From contig CM055319.2 of assembly GCA_029255685.2 (NCBI GenBank), forward strand, positions 9,968,747 to 10,032,746: a stretch of DNA of 64,000 nucleotides, given 5' to 3'. This document shows positions 33,140 through 46,535 of the stretch, piece by piece; position 1 is the stretch's first letter, and each line of letters opens with the position of its first letter. Below the pieces are notes generated by a model, which was given only the letters and a program-made list of their open reading frames with translations, had not been told where the DNA came from and did not search any database. The DNA is from Silene conica. Its lineage: Eukaryota; Streptophyta; Magnoliopsida; Caryophyllales; Caryophyllaceae. Position numbers and translations under genes: made by a program.

Positions 33140-36100
33140 TGTTAGGTTTAAATATCTCATAACCTAATATTTTAGTCATACTAAATAAATTTACTAACTA
33201 ACATTTTAATTAGTTTTCAAGATCTTATGCATGCTAATAATTCATGCGGAACAAAGGAGTCGAATACTTACAATCCGACGAAACCGGTGCTAGGATCGAT
33301 GATCCTCCAACCCTTAGTATCCAAAATATGATACCTCCTCCAAGATGCACCCAAGACAATCCCTCAATACCGAAACTATTACTAGCTAGGGTTTAGAAAC
33401 GGTTTTCCTTAAAATCTGTTATTAATCTAATTAAAACAATTACTATAACTATTATAGTATACTAATATAATCTATATTATATAAGTATTAAATATTAGAG
33501 AATATAACTTGAGAGGTTATTTTTAAGTTTTATCTCACTAGAAAAACTCTAAGGATTAGAATGAACTACTTCTAGTATTGAACACACCATTTGATTGTAT
33601 TTTTGGTGTGGTTGTCGTGAACCATTATGGGGAGCACCAAATAGTGCTTTTTGTCTTACCAAAAACACATTGGTTGGCTCAAGGTAATGTTCTCAAGGAA
33701 CATGTTTTGTTATTGTCATTTTTGTGTTCTTAAAACACAAAACACACTTAATTACCACCACCAAAAACCGGTACCACCATTACATAAAATGGACCTTCAT
33801 TTTATCAAATGTTATTTTGTACAATTTGTATACTTATGTGTGACATACAATATGTCACAACATAAAATTAATTGTTCTAATTTAAAAATGCATATTTATC
33901 AAATAAATATCATCTATAAATTAAATAAATCATATTCAACAATTTCACTAGTAATTCATAATTACTTATGTACAAAATGGTTATTTCAATAATCGTCAAT
34001 ACGATTTACAACAATTGTAATAATATACAACCCGATTCATTCTAATTACGACATTTCAAAAATATCGTTTAATGTTTGATAATTGACATGTTCAATTTAA
34101 AACATAAATCTTACAATAAGATTTAACCTCTGATTTCTCGATATACAAGTTTTAAGGAATATGATCAACTCGTATTAAAATACATTTGATCAGTTTATCG
34201 ATTAAGGGAATTGTCCTATAGGTGTGACCTAAAGGGATCAACTGACCACCACCGTCATACGACAGTAATGTCAAACTCTAGCTAGCCAATCATTACTGAT
34301 TAATGTTGGTCAGTTGAATAATATAATTTCGTATCATCCCTTGCGCATTCTCGGCATGATATTTAATTATGTGATCGCACTATTGTTGAGGACACATTTC
34401 CCAACAATCTCCCACTTGTCCTCGACAAGTGTGCGCCACCAATTCTCTTGTCTTATTACAATCTCCCACTCAATGCAAGGTGTCTCTCAGAGGTCGTACT
34501 TGCATTCAATCATATCAGGAGTGGTTTCCTCGATCTGGAGAATAACTGTTTGACCGGAATTATCTACCATAGATACCTTCCGAGCGTGGCCACACATTTT
34601 CAGTTAACTTCTCCTCGAGTGGCCTTGAGATTTGAACAACCCTGACAAGGGGTGGACAATTTCTATCATACTTCTTCCTTTAACTAGTCACAGTCAGTCA
34701 CAACCCAAAGCAATCCCATTTGACTCCAGTTACGAAAAGTCGTAGAGAATGGATCAAGGTTATGCCAAAACTGCACCATCTTGGGAGAGTAGTCTTTAGT
34801 CTAAGAATTGACTCATAAGAATACTATAGCAGCTCTTGCCACGACCCGACTATTATAAAATTTACAGAACTCTATAAGCGGCCACTTTGCCCGACCGAGT
34901 GTCTCTTGCAGTCTGTCTATGTGATCGACTAGTCATCACATATGACTCTATGGCATTTGAACTTGCCATCAGTCGCCTCACATTCTAGTCGCTTTGAGAT
35001 GTCACCTCATGTAAGCGACCAGGGGCTATACTAAGTCAATCCAGTTCACTTTATGGGGTTCAAAGTTGTCTCTTACAACCCATTTGGATTTTGACAAAGT
35101 ATCTTTTATTTTGAGCTAATTATAACTCAAATGACATTGTCATGCAAAAACAGTCAATACCGTTTCATTGCATTTGATGCACGATCATCAATTTGTATTA
35201 GTGTTTTTGCGAATAAACCTTTTATTCATGATTCAAAAACCTTACAAATTTTGGTCTCCTTCCAACTCATATTATCTCACATAATATGATCTTATTTGAG
35301 CACATATCTAGAACTCATTCTAGATCTTGAGTTTCCTTTCCTGAGGGAAGCTCCCACTGTTATCTTATAACTCGTGACGTATTGTCACTTATGTATTGAA
35401 ATCTATATTGTAGTTATTTATGATTTTATCACTCTTACTATTTTCAATCATCTTGGCTATTTGATCAAGGTTATTCATACCTAACCATTTTGATTTCTAA
35501 TGGGCGACCTTTTATTATCAATATAATAAACCTTCCCGTGAAGCTCCATCATCGTATGATATTAGGTGTTTGTTCATCTAGAATTGAGAACCTCTTATTC
35601 TTTACACTTTTAAAGAATCACCCATCCTCTCTAAATGGTACGTTCAATTTTCTAATGAATATCGCTCCCACTAAAAACAACATTACTCGATTTCCTAAAT
35701 GAACCTTTCATTTCTCGCATGTGAATCTTTTGCTATCACTTGAATCATTGTCACTAAAACTATCCCTATAGTGATCTACCTCCATTCAATCAACATCACA
35801 TCTTTCATGTCTTCGTTTCCTCGAGACGAATTTATAACTACATTGAGAGAATTGAGATGATTTCTTCTCTTTTATCTTATAATTTTAGAAAAATCATTTG
35901 TTAAGGAACCATTTTCCTTCCGATTTCATATGGGGTTTCCTTTTATCCTCTCTTTGAAACAATGAACATATGGAACATTTCCTCTTGTGTCCTCCCGTAG
36001 TTTCTTCAGTGTCCTCTCGTAGTTTCTTTTGGTTCTTCTTAAGACTCCCATGTAGGATTCTTTTCTAAGATCCTGTATTTATATCATTGGTTTGCGGGCG

Positions 36101-39100
36101 AAATATTTTCTCCCACTCTATCCTTTTAACAATAACCTTTATTTGTATAAGGATAGCAATTTTCGATTAAACCAATGTATGTGAATGTTTGAAAAGTTTT
36201 ATAGATGTGTTGAACACATTCTCATTTTCACTTAAAATAAAAATCTTATAATGAACTAATGATGTCTCAATTTGATTGAAAGTATCTCATGTGGTGTAGT
36301 TCTCCGTTTTAATCAACACTTTGATTATATTATATTGATCGTATCAATGTTTCTTATTTCGTGATAAAAATCACCATTATTCATGTTTTAACAAGGCATG
36401 CAATTCATTTTAGGAATCAAGGAATTGATTAAGAACAAAAATTAGTGACTCAGGTTGAAAACCAAGTCACTAATATCCAAAATACAACCATTGTTTGGGA
36501 TTCAAATCCTTGTCTTACAAGAAAGTAAATTGTTCTAGGAAATAAAATGCAAAATATGAAAGAAGACAATAATGAAAATTAGAGTCTAGCTCTTAAGTCT
36601 TCAATCAATTGGATGCTACCATAGCAATCCATGTAAGGAACTTAACGCTTCCCGTTCCTTGCCCTTATCATCATAAGGTGCCCCTTTAAAACAATATAAA
36701 AGGGGTGATGGTCAACAACTTGTATTGCGATACCAAAGTTGACAATATAACATGAATTTTAAACGAGAATCATTACCTACGGTAAGAGCCTTTCCATTTT
36801 TGAGGTCGCTCAAGTATTTGAGGCATTTCCGTTTCCAATGCCCTAACCTCGTGCAATAAAGGCACTTGTATTCAACCTTTGAAGATGAGGTGGAAGCACC
36901 TTTCGAAAAGGTCTTCTCTTTAGTAGGTTTGGATTTGGAGGTTTCCTTGCCCTTGCCTTTGAAGGCGCTCCTTTTGAAATTCCCTTTCCCTTTCTTCTCG
37001 ATGTTCAAGACATCCTTAGTGGAACTTTCATGAAGTCCCATGTCTCTCTCGGCTTGGACAAGCATCTTATGCAATTCATCCAATGTGGTCTCTTGATTTC
37101 GCATGTTGAAATTCACCCGGAATTGAGCATACGATTTCACCTTATTGAGAGAATGAAGAACTCGGTCAATGATGAGTGAGTCGGGAATATCAACTCCTTG
37201 CAACTTTAGAGTCTCTGCGAACTCAACTAATTTGAGTACATGAGGGCTTATCTTTTGTCCCTCCTTCAAGCAAATGTCGAAGAAGGCGGAAACCGCCTCA
37301 TATTGAATCACCCTTGGAGTTTGTGAAAACATCGTCGCAAGTTTGGTGTATATCTCATATGATGTGGTTAACTTGATCATACTCCTTTGGAGATCCGGCT
37401 CCATGGAGAAGATAAGCACATTTTTAAGAGCGGAGGACTCTTTCATGTAGGCTTCATAGGCCTCACGAGTTTGGACCGCGGAACGAGCGGGAGGAGCGGT
37501 TTCGGATAGGTAACGAGTCTTATCGTCACCTTGAGCGGCCAAAAGTAATTGCGCATCCCAATCCTTAAAATTGGAACCATGCTTATCGAGTTTGCAACGA
37601 TCCATAAAGGATCGAAGCCATGATACATTAGTGAGAGGTGGAGCGTTGGTTGCCATTGATGATGTTGAAAATTAAACTACAATAAAATGAAGGAATTAAA
37701 AACAACATCATTTTAAAACTCGTAATTTAAATATAAACAAGTTTATTTACTTAATGATCTCTTACCAAATTAAGTAAACAATCCCGAGACCCAAACCCAT
37801 ACTAATCCGGGCACGGTATAGCCGATTCAACCCTTATTGGTATAATTTGGTGGATTAACCTTTTAATCGGTTCTACTTTAGAACTCTCGGTCGACAATTT
37901 TCTAAAAATCGTCTTTAGCCCGAACTTATTGCAACTACGGTTACGAATACCTTCGTAGAGATCGACTAAATTTCAAGGTGTAATCTTATTACCCCACTCA
38001 CCCAACGTGACAATTTTAGCACCCCGGTGTAGCCGAGCCTACATTCTTGTGAATAAGGGATTCATGGGTCTATACTTTTTGGTAAGGCTAAGTCTCAATA
38101 TTCATTTGTAAGAGATCTAGTCAAAATTATTATCTATCTCCGTTTAAGTGAACTAAGTCGGTGAATTATCGATAAATTATTGACTAGGTCGATTAAATCG
38201 AATAAAAATGCATGACATGATATGACGATTTGGCTATGCATGCAAACATATAAAGCAAATAAAAGCATAAAACATAATAAACCCTAGTATGGCCTTTCCT
38301 AGAAAAGAAATAATAAAAGTACAAATTCGGAAACCAACTCCTTTGGTCCCTTGAACTTCACGAGGCACGCATCCAAGGTTGACACCGTCTTGGTCGGAAC
38401 TCCTTTCCGAATGGCATCGTCTTCAAGGCTCTCCGGAATTTACAAAATTACAACTTTTCTAGTCTACTTTATACATTATAAAATAGAAAACAATAAATAA
38501 AGTGATACGAGATCACATTAATTACATCCGAATCGATAACCCCTTACATTACGGGAAATATCGATTTAAAAACTAATGTCATACTAAGTAAAATTACATA
38601 ATCCAAAATTACGTAAATAAAATCATGACAATCATAATTAAAATATGCAATGCTTATGAATATGAACTAACATGCAAACCCTAAGCCAAATCGTCCTATT
38701 TAAATATCATTTATATAAATAGTTATCGTATACCTCGGTTTATGGAATTGCGTGTTTTAACGATTAAAAACACTTAGCATAATGTGAATCGGAATTCACT
38801 CTTAAGTTAATCATCCCAACTCTTTTAGGTTTCAAAATTTAGTCTTACTCAAACTTTGAACATGACTTAACTTAATATTATAATATTGTTCGGTATTACT
38901 CGGTTTTACGGGAAAAATAATATAAAATCAAAAGAGTCATAAAATTTCGGAAAAATTCAAAATTCAAATTTTGAAAATTCTAGAATATTCTTAAAATTTC
39001 AGAACTTTAAAATATTAGTATTTATACGGTTTTAATATTTATTTCGAAAATAATACGTAAAACGAGCATTTTGAGCCGAAAATTAAATAATTAGCTCCAT

Positions 39101-41350
39101 AAATGCAAATAAAATACTAATAATATTTTTATACTTTCTAAAATACTTTAAGAACCTGAAATGGACAGAAAATTAAATGCCACACTGCCCAATTAGCCGA
39201 AATTTTAATAAAATGACTCTTATTATTCAATTTTAAATGTAACTTTTAACAAATAAAAAATTAAATAAAACAAAAACTTTTGGGTCCCAAGAAAAATATG
39301 GTGATGAACATATCAAATATGACTATTATGGGTTAAATTTTCCGGCCATTTTAACAACTATTGCTAATTTTAACGATTTACGTCATATATCGTACAATTT
39401 TAACCATTAAAATTATTTCTCAAGCATAAAATTAAATAAAAATCCCGAAATTTTTATCCATGCTGGAAATAACATATATGACATCGTGTTAAATTTTTAT
39501 GGCCAAATTCCAACTTAAACTATTAAAGTCGAAATAATGTCACTTTTATCCGATTTTTACACTAAAAATCAATAAACATGCAATATATGAGATAAATTTC
39601 TGGTACATTTAGCATACATTTTAAATATTACATGTGACATAATCATAAATTTTTATAGTCAAATTCAAAATATAACTATACAAACCCATTTATATTCATT
39701 TTATGCCATTTTAACATTTAAAATTCATAAACCATGTATTTTAACTCCATAATTTACGAAAATTCATATTCATATCATAGGAAATACATGTGAAAACATA
39801 CTGAAAAATCTCGGCCAGAAGCTTGTTTTAACTATTTTTCCCAAATATAAAGATTTTTAACCATTAAAAATCAATAAAACCGAAAATAAAAATACCAATG
39901 AACAATATATATGCAAAATATATTCCACATATCCTAAAATACATTTAGAATCAGTAGGTATTCATGCATAAATTATTTCGGCCATATCATATACGAAATG
40001 AAATATCAATTTTAATTTTTTTTATCCTAATAACTTCGTAAAAATTAAACGAAAAGCATGCAAACAACCTTGTTGCTCTGATACCAATTGTTAGGTTTAA
40101 ATATCTCATAACCTAATATTTTAGTCATACTAAATAAATTTACTAACTAACATTTTAATTAGTTTTCTAGATCTTATGCATGCTAATAATTCATGCGGAA
40201 CAAAGTAGTCGAATACTTACAATCCGACGAAACCGGTGCTAGGATGATACTCCAACCCTTAGTATCCAAAATAGGATACCTCCTCCAAGATGCACCCAAG
40301 ACAATCCCTCAATACCGAAACTATTACTAGCTAGGGTTTAGAAACGGTTTTCCTTAAAATGTGTTTTTAATCTAATTAAAACAATTACTATAACTATTAT
40401 AGTATACTAATATAATCTATATTATATAAGTATTAAATATTAGAGAATATAACTTGAGAGGTTATTTTTAAGTTTTATCTCACTAGAAAAACTCTATGGA
40501 TTAGAATGAACTACTTCTAATATTGAATACTCCATTTGATTGTATTTTGGTGTGGTTGCGGTGAACCATTATGGGGAGCACCAAATAGTGCTTTTTGTCT
40601 TACCAAAAACACATTGGTTGGCTCAAGGTAATGTTCTCAAGGAACATGTTTTGTTATTGTCATTTTTGTGTTCTTAAAACACAAAACACACTTAATTACC
40701 ACCACCAAAAACCGGTACCACCATTACATAAAATGGACCTCCATTTTATCAAATGTTATTTTGTACAATTTGTATACTTATGTGTGACATACAATATGTC
40801 ACAACATAAAATTAATAGTTCTAATTTAAAAATGCATATTTATCAAATAAATATCATTTATAAATTAAATAAATCATATTCAACAATTTCACTAGTAATT
40901 CATAATTACTTATGTACAAAATGGTTATTTCAATAATCGTCAATACGATTTACAACAATTGTAATAATATACAACCCGATTCATTCTAATAACGACATTT
41001 CAAAAATATTGTTTAATATTTGATAATTGACATGTTCAATTTAAAACATAAATCTTACAATAAGATTTAACCTCTGATTTCTCGATATACAAGTTTTAAG
41101 GAATATGATCAACTCGTATTAAAATACATTTGATCAGTTTATCAATTAAGGGAATTGTCCTATAGGTGTGACCTAAAGGGATCAACTGACCACCACCTTC
41201 ATACGACAGTAATGTCAAACTCTAGCTAGTCAATCATTACTGATTAATGTTGGTCAGTTGACTAATATAATTTCGTATCATCCCTTGCGCATTCTCGTCA
41301 TGAGATTTAATTATGTGATCGCACTATTGTTGAGGACACATTTCCCAACA
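33140..41350 (-). mobile_element. Ty1/copia-type LTR retrotransposon, gag-only, inserted in the minisatellite
   Basis: Minus-oriented. The 5' LTR is 40089-41350 and the 3' LTR 33140-34406, both TGTTAGG...CCAACA on the plus strand and about 98% alike by eye (roughly 25 differences), suggesting around a million years or less. The target duplication AGCTT is perfect. The primer site TGGTATCAGAGC (initiator-Met tRNA) lies just inside the 5' LTR, and a purine tract AGTGGGAGAT borders the 3' LTR. Only gag is seen; the ~2.3 kb after it shows no integrase or RT and the ~2.4 kb before it is AT-rich leader. Termini look whole; the element is non-autonomous. Confidence 0.93.
36712..37656 (-). CDS. copia-type gag protein of the 8.2-kb LTR element
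   Basis: 314 residues from the ATG at 37656. The body is a gag-like domain (residues ~25-225, with phrases such as DKHGSNFKDWDAQLLLAAQG and YEAVSAFFDICLKEGQKI) of the UBN2/retrotran-gag type. A Lys/Ser-rich stretch follows, then a CCHC knuckle CLYCTRLGHWKRKC near residue 275. It would form the particle shell and bind RNA. No protease-integrase-RT follows in frame. Confidence 0.88.
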   Translation of the reverse strand: MATNAPPLTNVSWLRSFMDRCKLDKHGSNFKDWDAQLLLAAQGDDKTRYLSETAPPARSAVQTREAYEAYMKESSALKNVLIFSMEPDLQRSMIKLTTSYEIYTKLATMFSQTPRVIQYEAVSAFFDICLKEGQKISPHVLKLVEFAETLKLQGVDIPDSLIIDRVLHSLNKVKSYAQFRVNFNMRNQETTLDELHKMLVQAERDMGLHESSTKDVLNIEKKGKGNFKRSAFKGKGKETSKSKPTKEKTFSKGASTSSSKVEYKCLYCTRLGHWKRKCLKYLSDLKNGKALTVGNDSRLKFMLYCQLWYRNTSC

Positions 41351-41355
41351 AGCTT

Positions 41356-41545
41356 AACACATATCCGATACGCCACAAACAAAATACGTAATGGGTCCAG
41401 AAGTGAGGTTAACACATATCCCATCACGCAACAAACACACACGAGTCAGGTCCAGAGGTGAGCTTAACACATATCCTGACACGCAACGTATACTAGGGTC
41501 CAGAGGTAAGCTTAACACATATCCTAATACGTAACTATACATGTA
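41356..41545 (+). repeat. minisatellite, right block
   Basis: About three and a half further units of the ~50-bp repeat (GGGTCCAGAGGTAAGCTTAA, CACATATCCTGACACGC). Joining it to the left block at the AGCTT duplication restores one regular unit, which shows that the array predates the LTR element. Confidence 0.88.
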
Positions 41546-41665
41546 TCAACACATGAATTTCCTTAAGGAGGCTATACTCCAACACATAAGATACTTTACC
41601 AATATAAGAAACATATGGAGAAAGGAAATCGATAAATATTTAATTTACACAATTTGGGTGTTCGT

Positions 41666-42209
41666 TAGGGGTGTTCATTGGTCCGGGACCGGACCGGACC
41701 AAACTCTCTGGACCAAAGACCAAATAAGGGATAAAAGGTGGACCGAGGACCGGACCGTATTTATATTAGTCTGGTCCGGTTTGGGTCAGAAAAAGTTGTT
41801 GACCGGACCAGACCGGACCAAATGGAGCAAGTGGACCAAATATGATTGTCATTAACATGTAAAATTAGAACTCGAGAAGTTTTTAACGATCAAACTAAGC
41901 AACATTATGTTTTTTACTAGATTTAACTACATAATTATAAATATTATAATACATGTAAACAAAATAGAAATAAAATCAATAATATTACAATTTAGAAAAT
42001 CCATTTCCCATATAAGTTCGGTCCATGGCCCGGTCCGCGGTCCATTCGATTTGGTCAAGGACCAGACCAAAGACCAAACTAGAGCAAATTGGTGGACCGT
42101 GGACCGGACCAAATAAAATTCGGTCCGGTCTGGTCTGGACCATCTGGTCCGGTCCAAATGGTCCGGTCCGGTCTGGTCTTTGGTCCGGACCACTGAATGA
42201 ACACCCCTA
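41666..42209. mobile_element. hAT-type MITE with GGACCGG-rich ends
   Basis: 544 bp with terminal inverted repeats TAGGGGTGTTCATT / AATGAACACCCCTA and an 8-bp target duplication GTGTTCGT (41658-41665 and 42210-42217), perfect. The outer ~150 bp on each side are packed with GGACC/GGTCC and GGACCGGACC motifs in both orientations; the middle ~150 bp are AT-rich. TIR sequence and 8-bp duplication fit hAT. No transposase is present. Confidence 0.92.
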
Positions 42210-42217
42210 GTGTTCGT

Positions 42218-42600
42218 AGCTAGCCAGGCTACCGGCTGCCGGCCGACCGACTAGGGATACCAATATTTAGCCTTTAATTTTCAAAACCGAGACGAGGGCT
42301 AACATCTAATATAATATCAACCCACATCTCAAGCAGATTTAAATAACGCTTACGAACTAAGTACTAAATTACATTCTAATCAAACAGTTCAATTGATAAA
42401 TAAAAGAATTAATCATGACTTAATTAAAATTTATATTAAATAACATATATTCTTTACGGAATTAATTACGTAAAGAATATATTTCTATCATGGTTCTCTC
42501 TTAATATTTCTATCATGGTTTGACGATATTTATTTTATTTTATTTTTTAAAAAAAAAATCCTTTATTCTTCAAAGAAATCTTATTCTTTAATCAAGGTGG
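42218..42600. other. spacer with a perfect hairpin
   Basis: No gene seen. The arms ATATATTCTTTACG and CGTAAAGAATATAT flank GAATTAATTA at ~42445-42482. Confidence 0.5.
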
Positions 42601-42610
42601 TAATAAATTT

Positions 42611-42775
42611 ACTGGCGAGTTACGCACTGAAAAAAACTGGCAAGTTACGCACTGAAAAAACTGGCGAGTTACGCATTTAAAAAAAAAACTGGCGAGTTAC
42701 GCACTGAAAAAAACTGGCGAGTTACGCACTGAAAAACTGGCGAGTTACGCACCAAAATTTGTCTGGCGAGTCCTA
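42611..42775 (+). repeat. tandem repeat of GGCGAGTTACGCACTG units
   Basis: Six to seven copies of (T)GGCGAGTTACGCACTG separated by A-runs of 4-9 and CT, unit 22-28 bp. One copy reads GGCAAG and one ends GCATTT. The cores are nearly identical while the A-runs vary. Confidence 0.92.
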
Positions 42776-43717
42776 TACGCACCCGACGTTTTTTTATATT
42801 AATTATGTTTTTTGTTTTTCTTTTGTATTTCTCCAATCGTAAAGTTCGCACTATGTATTGCCTTTACGATTGCGGGAGGGTATTAGGATATTGGGCCTAT
42901 ACTAGGCAAACTCATCTATCATTAGGGTTTCATTCTAGGGTTTGACGATGTTTACCAATGTAACCACCACAAATCAATAATATTACGGAGTATACCCCTT
43001 ATGTTATTCTCTCTTTATATTTCTATCAATACGTTATTTTAAATTGTTGATTATCTCTGTTACTACACTGTCGTTTTGTTGAACCGCTGCCACCAAGTTT
43101 CGCGCTTTTGTTATTGTTATTGTTACTGTCCATAGCTGCTGCTCCAACTCGTTATGTATGAATTCTACTACTATGTTATTTTATATTGGTGCTGTTATTG
43201 CTAATATAATCGTTGAAATTGTTGTTTGTTACTATTGTTATGCCCTGTTTTATAGACTGTGCTACTACGACTGGATGCAACTTCTCAATTTATTGTTTCT
43301 AATGCTTTGATTAAACGTTGTTATTGCATTTTAATGTTGTTGCTATGTCGCATGCTTTTACTACTACTACTACTACGTACTACTATATTTTATTTGAGAT
43401 TATTTGCTACGTATGATTTGAATAGGTAATTAGTTCACTTATAAATCGTTAACAAATTAATAATGGGTTGTGACATTTAGATTAGAAGCATGTTTAAAAA
43501 TGATGAAATTCGTTAATTGACTCCCGAATAATTAAACTACGTCTTGCTATTTTAATTTCACATATGTTAATTTTGTAAAGAAAGTAAGTTGATACAATTT
43601 GAAATGTTAATTTAAATTGTGTTTTCTCTTTTCCGAATAATCGATATAATTAGCATGCAATTCGTTATTATTTATTTTATAAACGTAGTTAATTCCGTAA
43701 AGAATATATTTCTATCA
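42776..43717. other. spacer with simple-sequence stretches
   Basis: No gene seen. TTGTTATTGTTATTGTTACTG and CTACTACTACTACTA lie at ~43105 and ~43360. GTAAAGAATATATTTCTATC near 43698 repeats the sequence near 42470. Confidence 0.4.
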
Positions 43718-46535
43718 TGGTCTTCGGACGGGTTCCTGCTTGCCGCATTTGTTCATCGTTGTCGATAAAATGGGCAAGACGATGGAGGAGCGAGTGTGCT
43801 ACCTCGAAGATGCGTTTGATAATAGATTTCCGAAACTCGAGGGCATCGTGATCCGAATGGGAGAGAGCTTCGAGGAGATGGAAATTACAGTTAGTGGCCT
43901 CGAGTCGGCGGTGATCGGGCTGAAGACCCGGATCCAAGCGTTCGGTGATGCAATTCCCGATGATCGAGAGGAAGAAATTGCTCACCTTCACCGAAAGGTC
44001 GAGGAGTTTGAGAATACTTGTGCCACGCTCATGAAAATCGTGGCCAACGACGAATAATTTTCAGGGGTCCGTAAGGTGAAAGCGCTTCATCCTCGTACCT
44101 ACGATGGGGCGAGGGATTCGAAAGTTTTCGACAACGAAGTTGTCGACATGGAGCAATACTTCCGAGTAAGTGGGCTCGATGAGGCGGGGAAAATTGACAC
44201 AGCCAACATGTATTTAACGGATGATGCCAAGATGTGGTGGAGGGTTATACAAAGAAATGGAAGTGGGCATGATCACAGTAACATCGTGGGCCGACTTCAA
44301 GAGAATTTTGAAGGATCACTTCTATCCCGAGAACAATGAGTTTATTGCTCGGAAGAATCTGAAGGAGGTGAAGCACACCAAATCTATCCGAGATTATGTG
44401 AGGGAATTCTCTGCTTCATGCTCGAGATTACCGAGATGACCGAGACGGACCGAACATTCGCGACGGATTGAAAAGGTGGGCTCAAAAAGAGGTAATGAGG
44501 CAGAATCCCAAGAAGTTGTCTTCAGCAATATCTGCCGCGGAACGACTTCTCGACTTCCACGGGGAGCGAGAGGCACCTCGAGAGGCGACACCAGTGGATA
44601 ATATTGGTTCATCTCATGGGACTAATGGAATGAAGCCGCAAGCTAGTTTATTTTCGGTTGGGAGTAGTCGGTTCTACACACAAGGGTGTCAAGCTCGATC
44701 GAGGGGTAACAGAAACTCGTCAACAAGCTCGTCTTCGAAGGTGGGAAATTCTGCTGCGTCCACAACGAATAAGTTTTTTGCGTGTTTTATTTGTAAGGGT
44801 CCACACAAGATGGCTGAGCTGAGTGTCCCAACAAGGCACAGTTCAGCGCGATGTTTCGGAACATGCTGAAGGGAGCTCAAAAACGTCTTGATGAGGTAGT
44901 AGCCGACTATCATGAAGAATATGAAGAAGAGTCGAGCGATGAGGAGGAGCAGCCTCCAGAGGATAGGTGCGATGGAGAGGCTGGATGAAACCCACGCAAA
45001 GAAATCCACAAGGCTCATGTACATGGATTTGAAGGTGAATGGGAGGAAGGCACAAGCGATGATCGACTCGGGAGCCACCCACAACCTAGTGAAGAAAGAA
45101 GAAGCCAACCGATTGGGATTGGTTATGAGCGACGTTAACAGCTACTTGAAGCCTATTAATGGGAAGGCGAGACGTATCCAAGGAGTGGCTAAGAAGATCG
45201 CGGTCCATGTAGGTGAGTGGGCGGGAGAGCTCGAATTCACTACCGTTATGTTGGATGACTTCAAGTTAGTACTCAGGATGCAGTTCTTTCAGAGAGCATC
45301 AGTGGTGTTGAAGCCAAGTGATCGATTAATGCTATTTATAGGGTCTTTCGTAGTGAAGACCGTTGATGCAGACGAGGACAAAGGGAACCTTCATATATCG
45401 GCAATGAGGGTGATACCAACGCCGAGACGCGGAGGGCCAACCGAGAGAATGGCCAAACGTTCAGTTGAACCAAAGGCGAGCAAGACCCATGCTAACTACG
45501 CTGCTAAATGTCATGGGAGGAGGAACGAGAGTCTATCACCTCGAAGGGAGGTGGACAATTAGGGTCACAAGACCCAAGTGAGAAGGTCTCGTACCATCAG
45601 GGGGCGTGTCGAAATGCTGATTCGGCGTCCTGGAGAACTCGCTTACCCGTGAACGCATGTACTGAAGTGGAGATGAACAAGTGAAGGTCTGGTTGAGAAA
45701 GCATCAAGCACCGAGGACATAGACTTTCAAGAATGACCCCGGGAGAGTGATAAATTTGAAGGACACGATGTTTGGAGGTCGCACCGTTAAGGAGTAACAC
45801 TCAATCCTTGACGGGACGTGGAATCCGATCATGGTGTGGACTGAAGACTATCTACGAGGCGGATTGGAGAGAAAGTCAAACCTCAACTTAGCATGGACGG
45901 CTACAGCTCACCAAGGATGCCTCACTAAAGCACCGTTCGAGATTTTTATGTTGCTGAGGGCGGCAACCGATTAGGTGGGGCAGAATGTAAGGATCTGCAT
46001 ATTTTAGCCGCAAATCTAGCCTCATAGCCAATTATTTGCGCGCGCGGTCCCTACACTTCGAGCCTTTAGATTTCTTATTTCACTTTTGTATTTTTATTTC
46101 TAGTTTTTTTGTATCATTTAGTACTCCGAGACTACTTCCTGCGTTTCGAATCTTGGAGTCTCGTTTTTAGTTTAAGATACGTTTTTAGGAGTTTAGAAAA
46201 CGTATAGCTATTCTACACTTTCAATGTTCACTGCAACAAGATGAGAAATATCAAATTTGCCTCAATGAGAGTTGCTAGTCAATGAAATACCGCTTCTCAT
46301 CATTAAGCTTGTTTATGCTTTTCTTATTGCTTTTAATAATCGTATTGCTTACTTTCATTGTATTCGTGTGCGACGTTGATAATCGTGACTAAGATTCCCG
46401 ACACACACCCTGAGACCCGAGATATGTGCTAATGGGCGATCCCTCACAAATACGAGACCCTTGTTGCTTGCATTCTTGCCCTAGAGTCGGGCAAGGGTGT
46501 GCACCATGATTCGGCAAAAGTACCGGACCGTGACA
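43718..46535 (+). mobile_element. Ty3-type LTR retrotransposon fossil (gag, protease, 3' LTR)
   Basis: Parts seen in order: a coiled-coil-like leader (43740-44055), a retrotransposon-gag region (44076-44450, with YLTDDAKMWWR and FKRILKDHFYPEN), a linker, and an aspartic-protease region with IDSGATHNLV (44980-45400). A purine tract (AGGTGGGGCAGAA) and a probable LTR with TGT...ACA ends (45986-46535) follow. No reverse transcriptase or integrase is seen and the 5' LTR was not found. Broken, with several interruptions and a large loss; old. Confidence 0.85.

Noticed and set aside
33651-33992. 113-codon open stretch, nearly identical to 40595-40936
   Set aside because: Both are the same position in the two LTRs of one element; identity comes from the LTR pair, and no domain is recognisable.
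41907-42210. Open frames with repeated GP/RT residues in the hAT MITE
   Set aside because: They are produced by the GGACCGG arrays on both strands and are not proteins.
42611-42775. CRISPR-like array
   Set aside because: The variable parts are only poly-A linkers, not spacers, and the genome is eukaryotic.
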